Shown here piece by piece: positions 1-11,472 of a stretch of 64,000 nucleotides of DNA (position 1 is the first letter of the stretch; each line of letters starts with the position of its first letter). Source of the stretch: Eonycteris spelaea (Eukaryota; Chordata; Mammalia; Chiroptera; Pteropodidae). Below the pieces are notes generated by a model. The model was given only the letters and a program-made list of their open reading frames with translations, did no database searches and was not told the origin of the DNA. The stretch covers positions 5,098,001 through 5,162,000 of the forward strand of contig PUFA01000077.1 of NCBI GenBank assembly GCA_003508835.1, given 5' to 3'. The position numbers and the translations under genes were made by a program.

Positions 1-49
1 ACATCATATCATGAAATGAATAGTGCTTTGGTCAGGATGCTTTTAGCTG

Positions 50-480
50 ACAATAATAGAGATCCATTTTAAACTAGTTTAAGGATAAAAGAAAATTCTT
101 TGGTGCACAAACCTAGAAAATATAAGGGCAGACTGGCTGGATCCAGGAGCTAACAGTGCATGCCTGGGACTTAATCTGTAGCCATCCTCTGCTGTGATAA
201 CCTCATGGAATAGACCCTACACTCTCCTTCTCCCATGCTAATGCCCCAGTCTATATCCTCACAATTCTTAAGTCCAGCAGGAAGAGAACTTTGTTCCCCA
301 AACTTTTAAAATAGTTAGCAAATTAAGAATCATTGGCTCTGATTGGCCAAACCTAATTCAAATATATCAAGCTTTGGTAGGGTCATCCTTACTCTAACTC
401 TATAGACTAAGAGTAGGACCTGTATTTTTCCTCAAGGAAAATCAAGATGTAGTTATCAGAGATAGGAGAAGTGGTCAGTG
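50..480 (+). repeat. Ancient medium-reiteration repeat, copy A (unnamed)
   Basis: The text around 130-160 (gctggatccaggagctaac) and 334-350 (ggctctgattggcc) recalls an old mammal-wide repeat whose name I cannot fix. A second, differently decayed copy seems to lie at 28500-28930. No coding frame is present. The identification is by recollection of motifs only. Confidence 0.35.
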
Positions 481-1534
481 CACAGGAAAACCATAATGGC
501 TGTCAACACACAGAGGACACAAAAACATCTACTGGAATTTTCATTCTTCTAATAAAAGGACTTAAGAAATCTTTGCTAACTGCACTTTCAAGAAAGAGAC
601 TGTTACTTTGGGCTTAAACATCAGCCACTAAGGAATATCTGGTGGTAAAAGAATTGTGACCATTTGCCTTTAGGAAAGATCTTCTACTTAGTCAATTATA
701 ATTTCTCTAGTACTCTCTGTATCAAGCATCATCTAAGGCTTCTAGATTCGGATTAAGGTAAACATAGAGTCAGGTATTCTGTAGACCATAAATTACTAGA
801 TTTTAAATTCTTCAGAGAAAGATTAAGAAGACGATGTTTCTAAGGATTATTATGTCTCTAGAAGAAAGGGTAACAGGTTTGAAAAAATAAGCTTCTGACT
901 GTACCGTCTAACCAAGTTTAGTGTTAATCACAAATTTTATTTAAATTAAAATCAACGAGACTTCACAGGGAAACGTATGATGAGGTCAGATGCGATGTTA
1001 AGAGGACTGTGGAAAAGATGGAAAGACCCTACCTTATTTAGTTAGTCACATGTTCTCAGAGATAGATTGACTAATGTCAACCATTCACTTTTCATTCAAT
1101 TATCTTCCAGTTTAGGTATCGCTTATGACGAGGGAAGTATATCATCTACATTGACATCACCATTTGGAAGTTGTGATCTCTAGAAACAAGACCTGGTTCA
1201 TTCCTGTTGTCTTTCCTTCAGTGTCCTTTTCTGCCATTCAGACTTTAACTCCAAGCATCCGTGAAGATAAGTCTGTATAGTACCCTTAACTTAGTACTAA
1301 TCCATAATCTGTAATTATCTTTGGCTAAATCCATAATCCATAACCCTGAGCATCCATCCAATTTACCTCCTCTCAATTTCTGCCTTGTCTCCAGCTCTTA
1401 CTAAAATAAATCCATGTTCTAACCTCCACCAATTCTCTGGATATTTAGAACTCAGAATCGAAGCCTCTTTAACCCATGATGGATAAATAGATAAAGGGTT
1501 TAGGTACATGGAAATGGATTCCTGACATGGTACA
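481..1534. other. Unique AT-rich sequence, nothing recognised
   Basis: No ORF of note, tandem repeat or recognisable transposon was seen here. The sequence is ordinary AT-rich mammalian intergenic or intronic DNA. Confidence 0.5.
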
Positions 1535-2181
1535 TGTGGTAGACAGAATAATGCTTCCCCAACCCTGCCCTGCCAAAAGATATCTGTACACTGATCTTTA
1601 GCAACTGTAAATGTCTTCTATTACATGGCTACGGGGACACTGCACAGAGAAATAAGGTTACAGACCATAAAGGAGGGAGATTATCCTAGATTATCAAAGT
1701 AGTTCAATCAAACCACATGAGTCTTTAAAAGCAGATTTTTTTTTTTTTTTGGTTCGAATGAAAACAAAAAGTGGCAGAAGGAAAAGACAGAGAGATTCCA
1801 AATGAGACAAGGATTTGAGGCAACGTTGCTGGCTTTAAGATGTAGAGGCCCACATGTAAGGACTGAGGAGAGGCCTCTAGGAGCTAGAGGTGTCCCTGCA
1901 GCTAAAAGCAAGCATGGAAATGGTACCTCAGTCCTACAGCCATAAGAAACTGGATTCTGCCTGCAACCCAAATGATCTTGGAAGCAGATTCCTTCTAGAG
2001 CTATTTGGTAGAAGCTCAGTAAACTGACACCTTGATTCCAACCTTGTGAAACCTGGAACAAATAAACCAGCCAAGCAAACATGGACTCCTGATATATAAA
2101 ACTGGGAAGTAATAAATTTGTGTTGCTTTAAGCACTAAATTGGTGGAATTTTTTTTAGAGCAGCAATAGAAAATGAATACA
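1535..2181 (+). mobile_element. MLT1-type LTR (ERVL-MaLR)
   Basis: The block opens with tgtggtagacagaataatg, matching the start of MLT1 LTRs. It continues with the landmark ggagattatcctagattatc (1676-1695), then the gacaccttgatt motif, the ataaatttgtgttgctttaagc polyadenylation and 3' region (2111-2132), and ends near cagcaatagaaaatgaataca. This is a nearly full-length LTR with no internal retroviral region attached. A 14- to 16-bp T run (from 1737) interrupts it. I could not convincingly match flanking target duplications. Confidence 0.8.
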
Positions 2182-2317
2182 ATATATTTCTGGACAAGGA
2201 GGAAAATTATAAATGAGAGGTAGTTGAAATCATAGAAGTTAAAAGGATGGATGAATTTCAAATGGGGAAGTTTTCTAGTGATTCTCTGTATGGCTCTGAT
2301 TTTAGTCCTATCTTGTT
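2182..2317. other. Short unique spacer
   Basis: Sequence between the MLT1 LTR and the (AAAG)n tract. No feature was seen. Confidence 0.4.
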
Positions 2318-2321
2318 AAAA

Positions 2322-2385
<64 letters not shown>
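2318..2385. repeat. (AAAG)n microsatellite
   Basis: About 16 uninterrupted copies of the tetranucleotide AAAG. The strand is pure purine, so it produces lysine/arginine/glutamate or serine/phenylalanine/leucine low-complexity frames on the two strands that are not genes. No flanking SINE was recognised. Confidence 0.97.
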
Positions 2386-2959
2386 GTCCAATAAGTTGGG
2401 TAATCCTGAACAAAAGTCTTTTTTATAGGGTCCAAGTCAGAATCTAAGTTACAGGCATAGTTTGTGGTGGGATAAAGAGACAGTGAAAGGTAAGAAATGG
2501 TAGATATAAAACTAGTCACTTGAATAATCATTAATCCTGCTAGTATATACCTAGTTCTAGTTAGAAATAGACCTTTTATGATTTGAAGACAAGTCTCAAT
2601 ATTTAGAAAGTTCTTTTTTTATGTCAAACCTCATCACATGTGTTGGGGAAAAAAAATAAGAATGGTTATATATTAAAGAGAAATAAAGTGAATCACAGAC
2701 TTTGAAAATTCTTGTTGGTTGTTTTGACTCTAAAAAAGGGAACTTCTATGATATATTATGAATCCTTATGATACAGCAGATGGCTCTATCATCTGTACTG
2801 AGCAGAATGAGATGAATAGATCTCACTATTTTGCAAGCACTTATACCACAGAATGAACTTGAAATTGGCCTGCCAAGAAAAGTTTTGCTTTAATAGCCTT
2901 CACATGCACTAGACATTTCTATTTGCAAAGGATGTTTATATTAACCTTGGGCTGTTTCT
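2386..2959. other. Unique AT-rich sequence, nothing recognised
   Basis: No coding potential, simple repeat or recognisable interspersed repeat was seen between the microsatellite and the L1 fragment. Confidence 0.45.
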
Positions 2960-4030
2960 AAGGTTTCAAATGGTTTCACAGGTGAATTCTACCAAGCATC
3001 TTAGAAAAAGGGAAACCTACAGGCTAATATTCTTGATGAACATGCATGCTACATTTCTCAATAAAATATTGGCACACTGGATTCAATAGTACATTATAGG
3101 ATTATACTCTATGACCAAGTGAGATCTATGGCAGGAATACAAGGATGGCTCAACATCCATAAACCAATCAATGTGATACATCAAAGAATGAAGGATAAAA
3201 ATCGTACCTCAGAAAAAGCTCAACATCTTTGACAAAACCCATCCTTTCATGATAGAAACTCTCAACAAAGTGGGTATAGAGGACATACCTTAACGTAATA
3301 AAAGCTATAGATGACAAACCCACAGCTAACATCTTCAATCGTGAAAAGCTGACTTTCCTCTAAGATCATGAACAAGACAAGTATGTCCACAATCACCACT
3401 TCGATTTCACATAGTACTGGGAGTCCTAGACACAGCAGAAAACAAGTATCGAAGGCATCAAAATCAGAAAAGAAGAAGTACAGCTACTATTTGCAGATAC
3501 ATGGCACTACATATAGGATACCCTGAAGACTCCACTGAAAAAACTATCAGAACGATCAATGAATTCACTTTTGCAGGATACAAATCGATAGACAGAGATC
3601 TTTGCATTTCTCTACACCAATAAGAAACTATCAGAAGGAGAAATTAAACAATCCCATTTACAGTTGCATCAAAAAGCATAAAATACTTAGGAATAAATTT
3701 AAACCAGTGAAAGACCTGAACCCTGAAAACTGTAAGACACTGAAGACAATGAAGAGATACAAATAAATGAAGGATACACCATGCTCGTCGATTGGAAGGT
3801 TAATATTGTTAAAACGTCCTTACCACCCAAAGCCATATGCTGATTCAGTGCAGTTCCTACAAAATAGCATAGCCTTTCTTCTCAGAACTAGAACAACTAA
3901 TCCTAAAATTTATATGGAACACAAAAGGCCCTGAATAGCCAAGGAAACCTCAAGAAAGAAAGAATGAGGTATCACACGCCCTAATTTTAAACTACACAAC
4001 AAAGCCACGATCATCAAAATAGTATGGTAA
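2960..4030 (+). mobile_element. LINE-1 ORF2 internal fragment, decayed
   Basis: This piece matches the reverse-transcriptase half of L1 ORF2 in order: the 'ggtgaattctaccaa' region (2982), 'ccataaaccaatcaatgtgataca' landmarks (about 3159-3180), the RT active-site region (gctactatttgcagat, 3483-3498), 'acagttgcatcaaaaagcataaaatacttagg' (3660-3691), and 'ttatatggaacacaaaaggccctgaatagccaagg' (about 3910-3944). The catalytic FADD-type box is broken: after gcagat the next bases are acatgg, so a base of the second Asp codon is missing and the frame shifts. Stops and indels occur throughout. Both ends of the element are absent, so this is a fossil. Confidence 0.9.
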
Positions 4031-4095
4031 CGGCATAAAAACATATATATATATATGTTTATATATATATACATATATATATATATCTATACATG
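4031..4095. repeat. (TA)n/(CATATA)n AT-rich tract
   Basis: Alternating TA with occasional C or G, from about 4041 to 4090, directly follows the L1 fragment. It may have grown at the point where the L1 was broken, but that is inference. Confidence 0.9.
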
Positions 4096-5039
4096 GAAAT
4101 CTCAGCTACTAAGTTCCAGAAATTCTTCAGATATGTAAATAATATCAAAAGAGACAGAAAATTCCAGTTGTCTTGTGTAGTATTCTTGATCTGACAGGGA
4201 TTTCCTTGAGAGGTTGTGACTGTGAAGTTGTGCAGACAGGCTTTTCTTTTCTAAGACTGTTGACAAAAGTTCTTCCGCATAGACAAAATATCCAGGAGAA
4301 GCTTACTCAGGTTATGACCCAGTATCTAACTCTTTGGAAATGAGTGTTTCCAACCATTCGCTTCCTTTTCTTTGGAGCACATTTTATCCACCAATCCTTT
4401 CGTTCTAATTGATCATATTTAATGAAGGCTCTATAACACATTTGAGTCTCCACTCAAAAATGAAAAAGAATCATAAGAAAAGAAGAGAGGTGTGAAAAAA
4501 ATATAACCTCCATAACTCTCAGGTCAGTGCCTGTATTTGACTAATTATAATTTATAAACCCTGGCGAATTGGATATTTTGTCATTCTATTTCATTCATCA
4601 ATTCATTCATTCATCCAGTTAAATAGTAACGGTCGTGCAAAGAACTGAGTGTGGTATCAAGCAGAGAAAATAAACAGAAAGAACAAAGTCCTAAGGTAAG
4701 AAAGTTTTTACAGGCTTAAGGTACCCAAGAAAAGACCAGTTTGCCTTCATGATGCCAAACATCCAGAGTTTTTAAAATATCCAGGTGCTTTAAAAACAGT
4801 ATGGAGTTTAAATATGCAAATTATTTCTGTGACTTTAAACAAATGTATTATAGATATTGATTATCACCTTCCTCTGAAATTGTAATTGACATCTCATGTC
4901 CATATCCAGAGTTCTGGATCTGGAGTTAATATTTCAGTTATGTCACCCAACATCCTTTTGGAAAAAAAAGGGGGGAAATCAGGCACAGAAAGTCAGTGGC
5001 TTATCTGCTATCACCCATCCTGTTGCTCAAGGCACTAAT
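4096..5039. other. Mostly unique sequence with a short L2-like scrap
   Basis: No gene was seen. A short attcattcattcatcc motif near 4599-4616 may be the antisense 3' end of an L2. An 8-bp A run plus GGGG occurs at about 4962-4975. Nothing else was recognised. Confidence 0.4.
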
Positions 5040-5484
5040 CTAAAATTCATTTTTCATTTCTTTTGTTCTTTACCCACGTCCCATGCTTCATGCCCATCCC
5101 ATAAGTCCTGCTCGTCTCTCTCTATCCTTACTATAGTGCAAACTACCTTCAGCTCCCAGTTGATTCCTTGACATTAGCCACTCTTGTTTCCTTCACGCAT
5201 TTTCAACCCCAAACCTTCAGAGTGATCTTTTAAAAATGTAATCACAACATGCCAAGTTTATGTTTCAAAACTGCCAAAAGTTTTTCCTTCAAATCCAATC
5301 TTGTCGGCCCTATAGAATCTGTTCCATCTCTCCCTTCCTGACTGTATCTACTAATAATTCCATTCTTGCTCACCACATTTCAATCACGCTATCTTTTTTG
5401 GTACTCAACATTAAAAGTCTTATTCTTGACTCACGGAAGATTATTTCCTCTGCTTAGAATGTTTCTGCTCTCAGATCTATTCTT
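5040..5484 (+). mobile_element. L2 LINE 3' portion, left part
   Basis: Diverged L2 sequence in sense orientation, with the 'gtgatcttttaaaaatgtaatcacaacatg' stretch (5222-5251) and the 'ctctgcttagaatg' region (5449-5461) typical of L2 ORF2 C-terminus and 3' UTR. It is interrupted at 5484 by an antisense L1 and resumes at 5864, so the two halves are one element. Confidence 0.7.
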
Positions 5485-5850
5485 TTTTTTTTTTTTAATT
5501 AAAATGATTGGGTTGACTTTGGTTAATAAAATCAAATAAGTTTCAAGTGTACGATTCAACAATATGTTATTTATAGATTGCATTGTGTGTTCACCACCCA
5601 AATTAGGTTTCCTTCTGTCATTATTTGAACCCTTTCACCTCTACCTACCTCCCCCTTCTCTGCCTTCCCTCTGGTAATCACTAATCCACTGTCTATGTCC
5701 ATGAGTCTCTGTTTGTTTGTCATGTTTGTTTAATGTTTTCGGTTTTATATTTCACATTGAATGAAATTATATAATTTTCAAGTTTTTCTGTGTGACTTAT
5801 TTTGCTTAGCTCGATTATCTCAAGATTCAGTCATGTTGTCACAAATGGCC
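5485..5850 (-). mobile_element. 5'-truncated LINE-1 3' end, antisense, with target-site duplication
   Basis: Reading the plus strand, the element starts with its poly(T) tail and continues with 'aaaatgattgggttgactttgg' text (about 5500-5522), the 'tgtgtgttcaccaccca' segment (5585-5601), 'ccctctggtaatcactaatccactgtctatgtcc' (about 5668-5701) and 'gttgtcacaaatggcc' at the truncation end. This resembles L1 3' sequence abundant in bats. It is flanked by direct copies cagatctattctt (5472-5484) and cagatctgttctt (5851-5863), 12 of 13 identical, as expected for L1 target-primed insertion. It carries no ORF. Confidence 0.85.
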
Positions 5851-5863
5851 CAGATCTGTTCTT

Positions 5864-6165
5864 AATTGGCTTCCTGTCATTTAATCTTCAGTGAGATCTT
5901 TCCAGACCAACAGATCCAATTAACATCTCTTCCTCCAACTCCTCACTTCTCTTTCATCTGCTATGTTCTTCACAGCACTTACTGGGAGTGTTGTTAATTT
6001 ACATGTACCTCTATTTTCTGTCTCTCCATACTAGAGTGTAAGCTTTATAAGAAGAGTAGGGATCTTGTCTGTCTAGCTCTACAGTGAATCTGTATCACTT
6101 TGAACAGTGCTTAACCCATGGTGGATACTCAATGAATATTTACCCAATTGATTTGCTCAACATCA
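5864..6165 (+). mobile_element. L2 LINE 3' portion, right part
   Basis: Continuation of the L2 split by the L1. The 3' hallmarks are in order: 'ctagagtgtaagctttataag' (6033-6053), 'ttgtctgtctagctct' (6065-6080), 'agtgcttaacccatggtggatactcaatgaatatt' (about 6106-6140). Confidence 0.8.
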
Positions 6166-7249
6166 TACAACATCTTAATTCAGAAGCAGTGTCCTAACAC
6201 TCAATAGAGTACTCATTCCACTGGATTACAATTAGTCCCAGTTTTAATCTGGCATTGTTGTAGTATAATCACCTTGAATATATATCTCATACCTTTTGTG
6301 TAAAATGTATTCCTGGGTTTTACACTTCCTAACACTAGTATAATTTAAAAAAGAGAGAGAGAGAACTATTAGATGACTAATTAATAGGTAAACATTTTGA
6401 TTAAACAGGGCACATTCAAATATGCAATATTAAATATGAAAATGTTTAAGTAAGCAGTGATTTTGGCTTCAAAGTTCTCAGTGATTAGCTAGAAAAAGAA
6501 TCTGTTGACTAGGTGGATATGCCAGAGGCGGTGATTCCTATGGTCTCATAGCAACTACTTAATCTGACTTCCATTAACCTACAATGGAGGGATGTGTCTG
6601 AGGTCTGAGGTGGTCTCCTGCTTGGTTAGCCAGTCTGGGTATTCATGGGTCAGTGCGTTGTCTGTTCTTACATTGCTATTATAATGTAATAATAAAATTA
6701 CAACAAATTTATAATTTGAATCTGAATAAATTCAACCAATTTTCTATCTATACATTTCATCATTTTTCCAAATGTTATCATAGCTTCTGGGTATCTTCTG
6801 ACTTCTGAAAAATCTTATTTTATTATTTTTTTTTAGCTCTGTACCCTGAAACAGACAAGAAAGAATGCATTTCTTTTAAGGGAGAGGACAAAATAATAAA
6901 TGCACAAAATTTCCAATTGAAATTAAAGATTACATGATTTTAAGCTCTAGTTTCATATTTGTATCTCTTTTACCTTGAAAATATATTTCTTAATGATCTT
7001 GATATGTTAACTCATTTGCTTTGCATATATTTGTGTTTCAAAATAACATTATATTATTACTAATGATGTGACTTTTTAGTGCAATGTATGACTCCTTTGC
7101 TATATTTTTTTGTCCTCTGGATATACCTCATCAGAGCTATACAGTCAAAACATTGTCTTTTTAAATAACTATGATTATTTTTTATTTGGTTATATGACTG
7201 ATTTGGCACAAAGTGAGTGGATTTTGTTTTGTTTTTTTCTTTCCATTTT
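6166..7249. other. Unique AT-rich sequence
   Basis: No gene or named repeat was recognised. A short (GA)n run of about seven units lies at about 6351-6364. Several T runs (6826-6834, 7107-7113, 7228-7237) are unremarkable. Confidence 0.45.
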
Positions 7250-8990
7250 TAGAGATAGCCTTTTTTTAATGTAAATTTTGTTTAACTAGTAAAATATTTT
7301 CATGGTTTCATAGTCAAACCTATAAAACAAGTTAATTTTAGAGAAATGTGCCTTTCTTCCCTGGTCCTTCCCTCTTTTCAACCTTCTCTGATAGATAACC
7401 AGTTTTTCTATTGTTTTGATTTATTCTTCCATGTTTCCTTTTGAAAGTGAACACATATGTATATTTGTTTTATATACTATATATTTCTTTTATCTATCTC
7501 TATATCTATTCCCCTTACATAAATTAACATATTATATACTTTTTAATGCATTTTCGTTTTTCCCTTAATGGTACATGCCTGTGGAATGACAATAAAGATA
7601 TAAATTTTTTTCCTTTATATAGAGTACATTGTACATGGTGGATGTACCATCGTATATTCAATTTTAGTTTATGTGCTGCTGAAGTGAGCACTCCATCATA
7701 CCTTTGATTTGATTCATAATGATTGCCAATGAACACGTAGATGATTTTTCACTATTTCACACATAGTGCTGTAACTGCAGCATGCATTCTTGGATATACA
7801 TTCTTTCAGATGTTTGCCAAGATATCAGTATTTTGCTTGTTTTCTCTCAGATTGTTTTTCATTCTCACTATTTAGAGGCACATCATATACCAGCGAAACA
7901 ACCTTTTACGATTTAAGTTGCATATATTTATTCCCAGTTTGACATTTGCATTTTTTTAATTCTTTTTTTTTTTCCAAAGAAAGCAGTCTTTTAACGTTTA
8001 TGTACTCAAATTTATTAAACTTTTCTTAGGGCATCTAGATTTGGGCCATAATAGATTTTTTTCTATCTCCCTGTTATAAAAGAAACCATCCATGTTTTAT
8101 TAGAGTATTTATATAGTTTTAGTTTTACACTTAAATATACAAACCACTTTGAATTTATTCTGTTACATGCCATGAAAAATATTTCCAATTTTATATTTGT
8201 GCTTATGACTAACCAGTTGTCTGCAAGTTATTAAAAATTCTTATTTTTCCCCCATTGATTTGAGATACCCTCTTTATTACTTACTAAATCTCCTCCCATG
8301 TATTTTTTTTTTCTGGGTTTTCCATTCCATTTCATTGGTCTGTCTGTGCACCAATATAATACTTTTAAAAAAAAGGCTTTATGATATGTTTTAATAACCT
8401 GTAAGGATCAACACCCTTCCCCATTACTTTTTGTTTTTAAGGCTTTCCTAGCTAGTCTCACCTTTACCTTCCTTTTTTTCCCCCTTTCATTCTTTCAGCT
8501 GGATGTTGTATTCAATTTGTCCAGGGAGATGAGGAAGAAATAATCATCAAACTCACATTAAGGTTTACAATTAACATAGGAAAGTTGACATCTTTATTAT
8601 GTTGAGTAATCCTAACCCAGAATATGGAATGTTTTTCCATTTATTGTTTACTTTTATGTTTTAGTGTGTATATATGCCTAGTACAGATTTTCTACTTTTC
8701 TGTTTAAGTTTATGCGTGTTTTTATTCATTTTATTTTACTTTGCTATTGAGTTATGTTTGCTCTCAATTATTTTCTTCTGAGTCTGTGTGTGTGTGTACA
8801 TACACGTATATGTATATATGTATATGTAAGTTATTTCTCTATGCCAATTTTATACCCTCTACTCTGCTAAATTGTCCTGTTTGTAGTAGCTTTTGTATTA
8901 CGTTATTTAGGTTTTCCAGATTTATAGTTTTATAATCATAAATAATAATTTTTTACCTTTGCTTTTCCTCTATTTTTTTTTTTTATAACA
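7250..8990 (-). mobile_element. Old LINE-1 (L1M/HAL1-like), antisense, composite
   Basis: T-rich plus-strand text follows the antisense order of old L1 3' regions. One stretch around 7625-7830 holds the 'ggatgtaccatcgtatattc' and 'cattcttggatatacattctttcagatgtttgcc' motifs. The 'aaccagttgtctgcaagttattaaaaattc' and 'ccattgatttgagataccctctttatta' stretch is at about 8211-8280. 'ccattccatttcattggtctgtctgtgcacc' is at about 8322-8352. 'gttgacatctttattatgttgagtaatcctaac' (about 8584-8616) matches antisense ORF2 sequence. Divergence is high and no frame survives. Whether it is one element or several overlapping fragments is unclear. Confidence 0.65.
8779..8828. repeat. (TG)n/(TA)n microsatellite
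   Basis: A TG run, then TACATACACG and TATATG units, inside the old L1 region. Mixed dinucleotide composition and short. Confidence 0.85.
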
Positions 8991-9089
8991 TAACTACCTT
9001 AGGGAATTTCTTTGACACAACATTAGATAGCAGATGAGATAATGGGAATTTAGGGCTTGTTCTATGATCCATATCCTGTGGTTTTTATT

Positions 9090-9295
9090 TCACTATAGCA
9101 TTGGAGGCAACATAGCGAAATTGGAAGAACACAGCCTTTTGAGTCAAGCAGTCATGGCTTTGAATTATGATTCTACCACTTAGGCAAAGGGCTTAAATGT
9201 TTTAGTTTTCCCACCTGTGTTATGCAAAGTAATTGCAATGGTTAATATAATGACTGACAAATGGTAGGTAATCAATAAGTATTTGTTAATTTTTT
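9090..9295 (+). repeat. MIR SINE
   Basis: Sense MIR order is visible: 'gagtcaagcagtcatggctttgaatta' (tRNA-like and core region), 'ttctaccacttaggcaaag', 'tagttttcccacctgtgttatgcaaagtaattgcaatggttaatataa', then 'taggtaatcaataagtatttgtt'. It is strongly diverged. Confidence 0.8.
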
Positions 9296-9619
9296 CCTTT
9301 CTATTTTTGGGTTCTCTCTAAATGAGTACTCTATCATCTGAAGATTTCTCAAGAATGTAAAGGGAAGTGGAGGAGCTTAGACTGAAGAAATCACAGCATT
9401 CACACTCATTGAGTCAGATTGGCATAGGATGCACATGAAGACCAAACACCTCAAGCTGAAATTTATGGGTAATAGTCAATTGCTTCAAATAGCAAATAGG
9501 TGTAATTGGTTTCAAAGAAAAATCTAGCTGTTTTCTTTGCAGTGCCCTCTGGTGGTTAGGATATATTGCTATAGTTTTTTTTTTTTTTTTAAACTGGATC
9601 ATGAAACAGAATATTAATA
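9296..9619. other. Unique spacer with poly(T) run
   Basis: No gene was seen. A run of about 16 T followed by AAA lies at 9575-9593. No SINE body precedes it that I can name. Confidence 0.4.
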
Positions 9620-9835
9620 AAAATAGCCAGTATTTAGCGATCACGTCCCATTTTCCAGGCCCTTGGTCAAATAATTTACACGTATCCTTTCATTTAGTTC
9701 TAACAAATCCTAGGAGATGTACATACATTAGCCCTTTCTACAAAGGAGGATATTGATGCTTACAGAGGTTAATAAACTTAACCCACATTACATAGTTAAT
9801 TAGTGGGGATGCTGGCATTCTGTGTCAGATATGTT
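9620..9835 (-). repeat. MIR SINE (antisense)
   Basis: Antisense MIR landmarks: 'aatttacacgtatcctttcatttagttctaacaaatcctaggagatg', then 'aggatattgatgcttacagaggttaataaacttaac' and 'cacattacatagttaattagtgg'. These match the complement of the MIR core. Confidence 0.8.
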
Positions 9836-9892
9836 CGATTCGTATCTGTTATGTATCTAAAGTTACACATAACTGTATAAAATGTGAACACT

Positions 9893-10015
9893 AGACTTCG
9901 AAGGACCTTATAGGTCATCGAGTCCTCACCCTCATTTGACAAATGAATCAGCGAAGACCCAGGAGAGTTGCAAAGTTAGCTATTGAACCATCTGAGCTGA
10001 ATTCCTGGGTCCCTT
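9893..10015 (-). repeat. MIR-type fragment (antisense)
   Basis: Contains 'ggaccttataggtcatcgagtcctcaccctcatttgacaaatgaatc' followed by 'acccaggagagttgcaaagttagctattgaa'. This is typical of the MIR/CORE 'fraction below threshold, down two classes of base quality' pattern, that is, old antisense MIR. The exact subfamily is unknown. Confidence 0.65.
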
Positions 10016-11379
10016 GGCTCTTAATTTTTATTCGTCTGATTGTGCAAAAGCTGCCTGGCCTTATTTTATTTAATTTGCCTCTCTTGAGATTGTGACATTT
10101 CCCCAGGATATAGACAGCCTTACCTATCCTTAAAATAAAAAAAGGGGGAAGTTGGGGAAATAATGCCTATGAAATTTGACAACTCATTAACTACCCTTTA
10201 TTAAAGAGTTTTAATTGCTTGCCTTATATCCTGTTTTCAGCTTTCTTCTCCAGTAGCAAATATCAATTAAATTCTAATAACAAAGCATCTGACTGCGGTT
10301 GAGAAATAATCCTTTTCAGGAGAATTGCCCTCGGTGACTCTCCACAGGCAAAATTTACAATTCTTTCAGCCACAATTCTTTGTTGCAGTTTCCTCTAACA
10401 TCGGATGTGACAGGCCTGCCAGGACAAGAAACAGGCTTGCCCTTTGAGGGCATTTTCCCATATAATGAGGTGGCCCCTGCAGAAATCACTCTGCCAGTGG
10501 TGACAAGCCACTATATCTCCTGAGTGCTGACCATACAGCTGCCTATAATTTACCTCGCTGACCAGCATTAGTGCAGGACCAATTTCCTTTGAATGATGTT
10601 CTGATCTTGCAGTTAAGTTGTTGACAATAGAACAGTTTATGAGTGACAAAGAGGAAAACTGGATTCCCTCACCAAAAGTCTCGGGAAGACAATTTCAGCT
10701 CAGTTTTAGGTAGCCTTTTGTAAAAACCAGAGCATATAAAAATGCTGCACACTGCCTAGAAAGCACTGGCTTCCAATAATGGGATATATTCAAATAGAGA
10801 CCAGCTTTCTAACTAACCAGAATCTGGTAGAAATGACTCAGATTTCTAGCGGGTTGACTAGATATTTTCAATTTTTTTTTCAATCCCTAGACTATATAGT
10901 TCTTTGATTTAGTCATAATTTTTTCCCTTTAATCCATTGCTCTTTATTTGCTTTAAGGAATAATGTGCTATAGTGACCTATCCATAGACTTTAAAAACTA
11001 TAAAATCAGTGAGTCACTGCTATCATCAGATGGGTGTACATGAACAGGACATGGCCTTTGATGTTTCCTTTGAAACACCGTGTTTTGCAGTTTTTGACGT
11101 TAAGTAAAAGACTGGTAGAGATTGTAGTTCCAGTGAATTTAGTTCCGTGATTATTAGCCAGATGAAGTAAGTTTCACAGTGATATTAGATACTCAGTATC
11201 TCATGCACCAAAGATATGGGAGAATTTTAGATGATTTCCAACATCTCTTTCAATTTTTGCATTCTATGAATCTAGAAATGATTTTGAGGAGATCATCAGC
11301 TGCTAAGTGAACAAAGGTAATAATAAAATCCTTGCTGGATTAAGAGCTATGAAATCTGCATTTAGACGTCTTATCTTAT
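10016..11379. other. Repeat-free block, candidate conserved non-coding sequence
   Basis: No repeat was recognised. The part at 10230-10760 has a more even base composition than its surroundings and none of the usual decayed-repeat landmarks. The longest frame (84 codons, minus, 10395-10649) has no recognisable domain. Function is not inferable from sequence alone. Confidence 0.4.
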
Positions 11380-11472
11380 TCTATATGCATATAAATCTTA
11401 TATACCTGTATGCATATACATGTATGTATATATATACACACATACATATATGTATATATATGTATATGAAGA
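11380..11472. repeat. AT/GT-rich dinucleotide tract
   Basis: Imperfect mixture of TATG, TATA, CATA and CACA units, probably a decayed (TATG)n/(TA)n microsatellite. Confidence 0.85.

Noticed and set aside
1708..2082. 124-codon minus-strand frame
   Set aside because: Lies entirely in the MLT1 LTR, antisense to it. LTRs encode no protein and no domain is seen.
2247..2531. Lys/Arg/Glu and Phe/Leu/Ser frames on both strands
   Set aside because: Translation of the (AAAG)n microsatellite.
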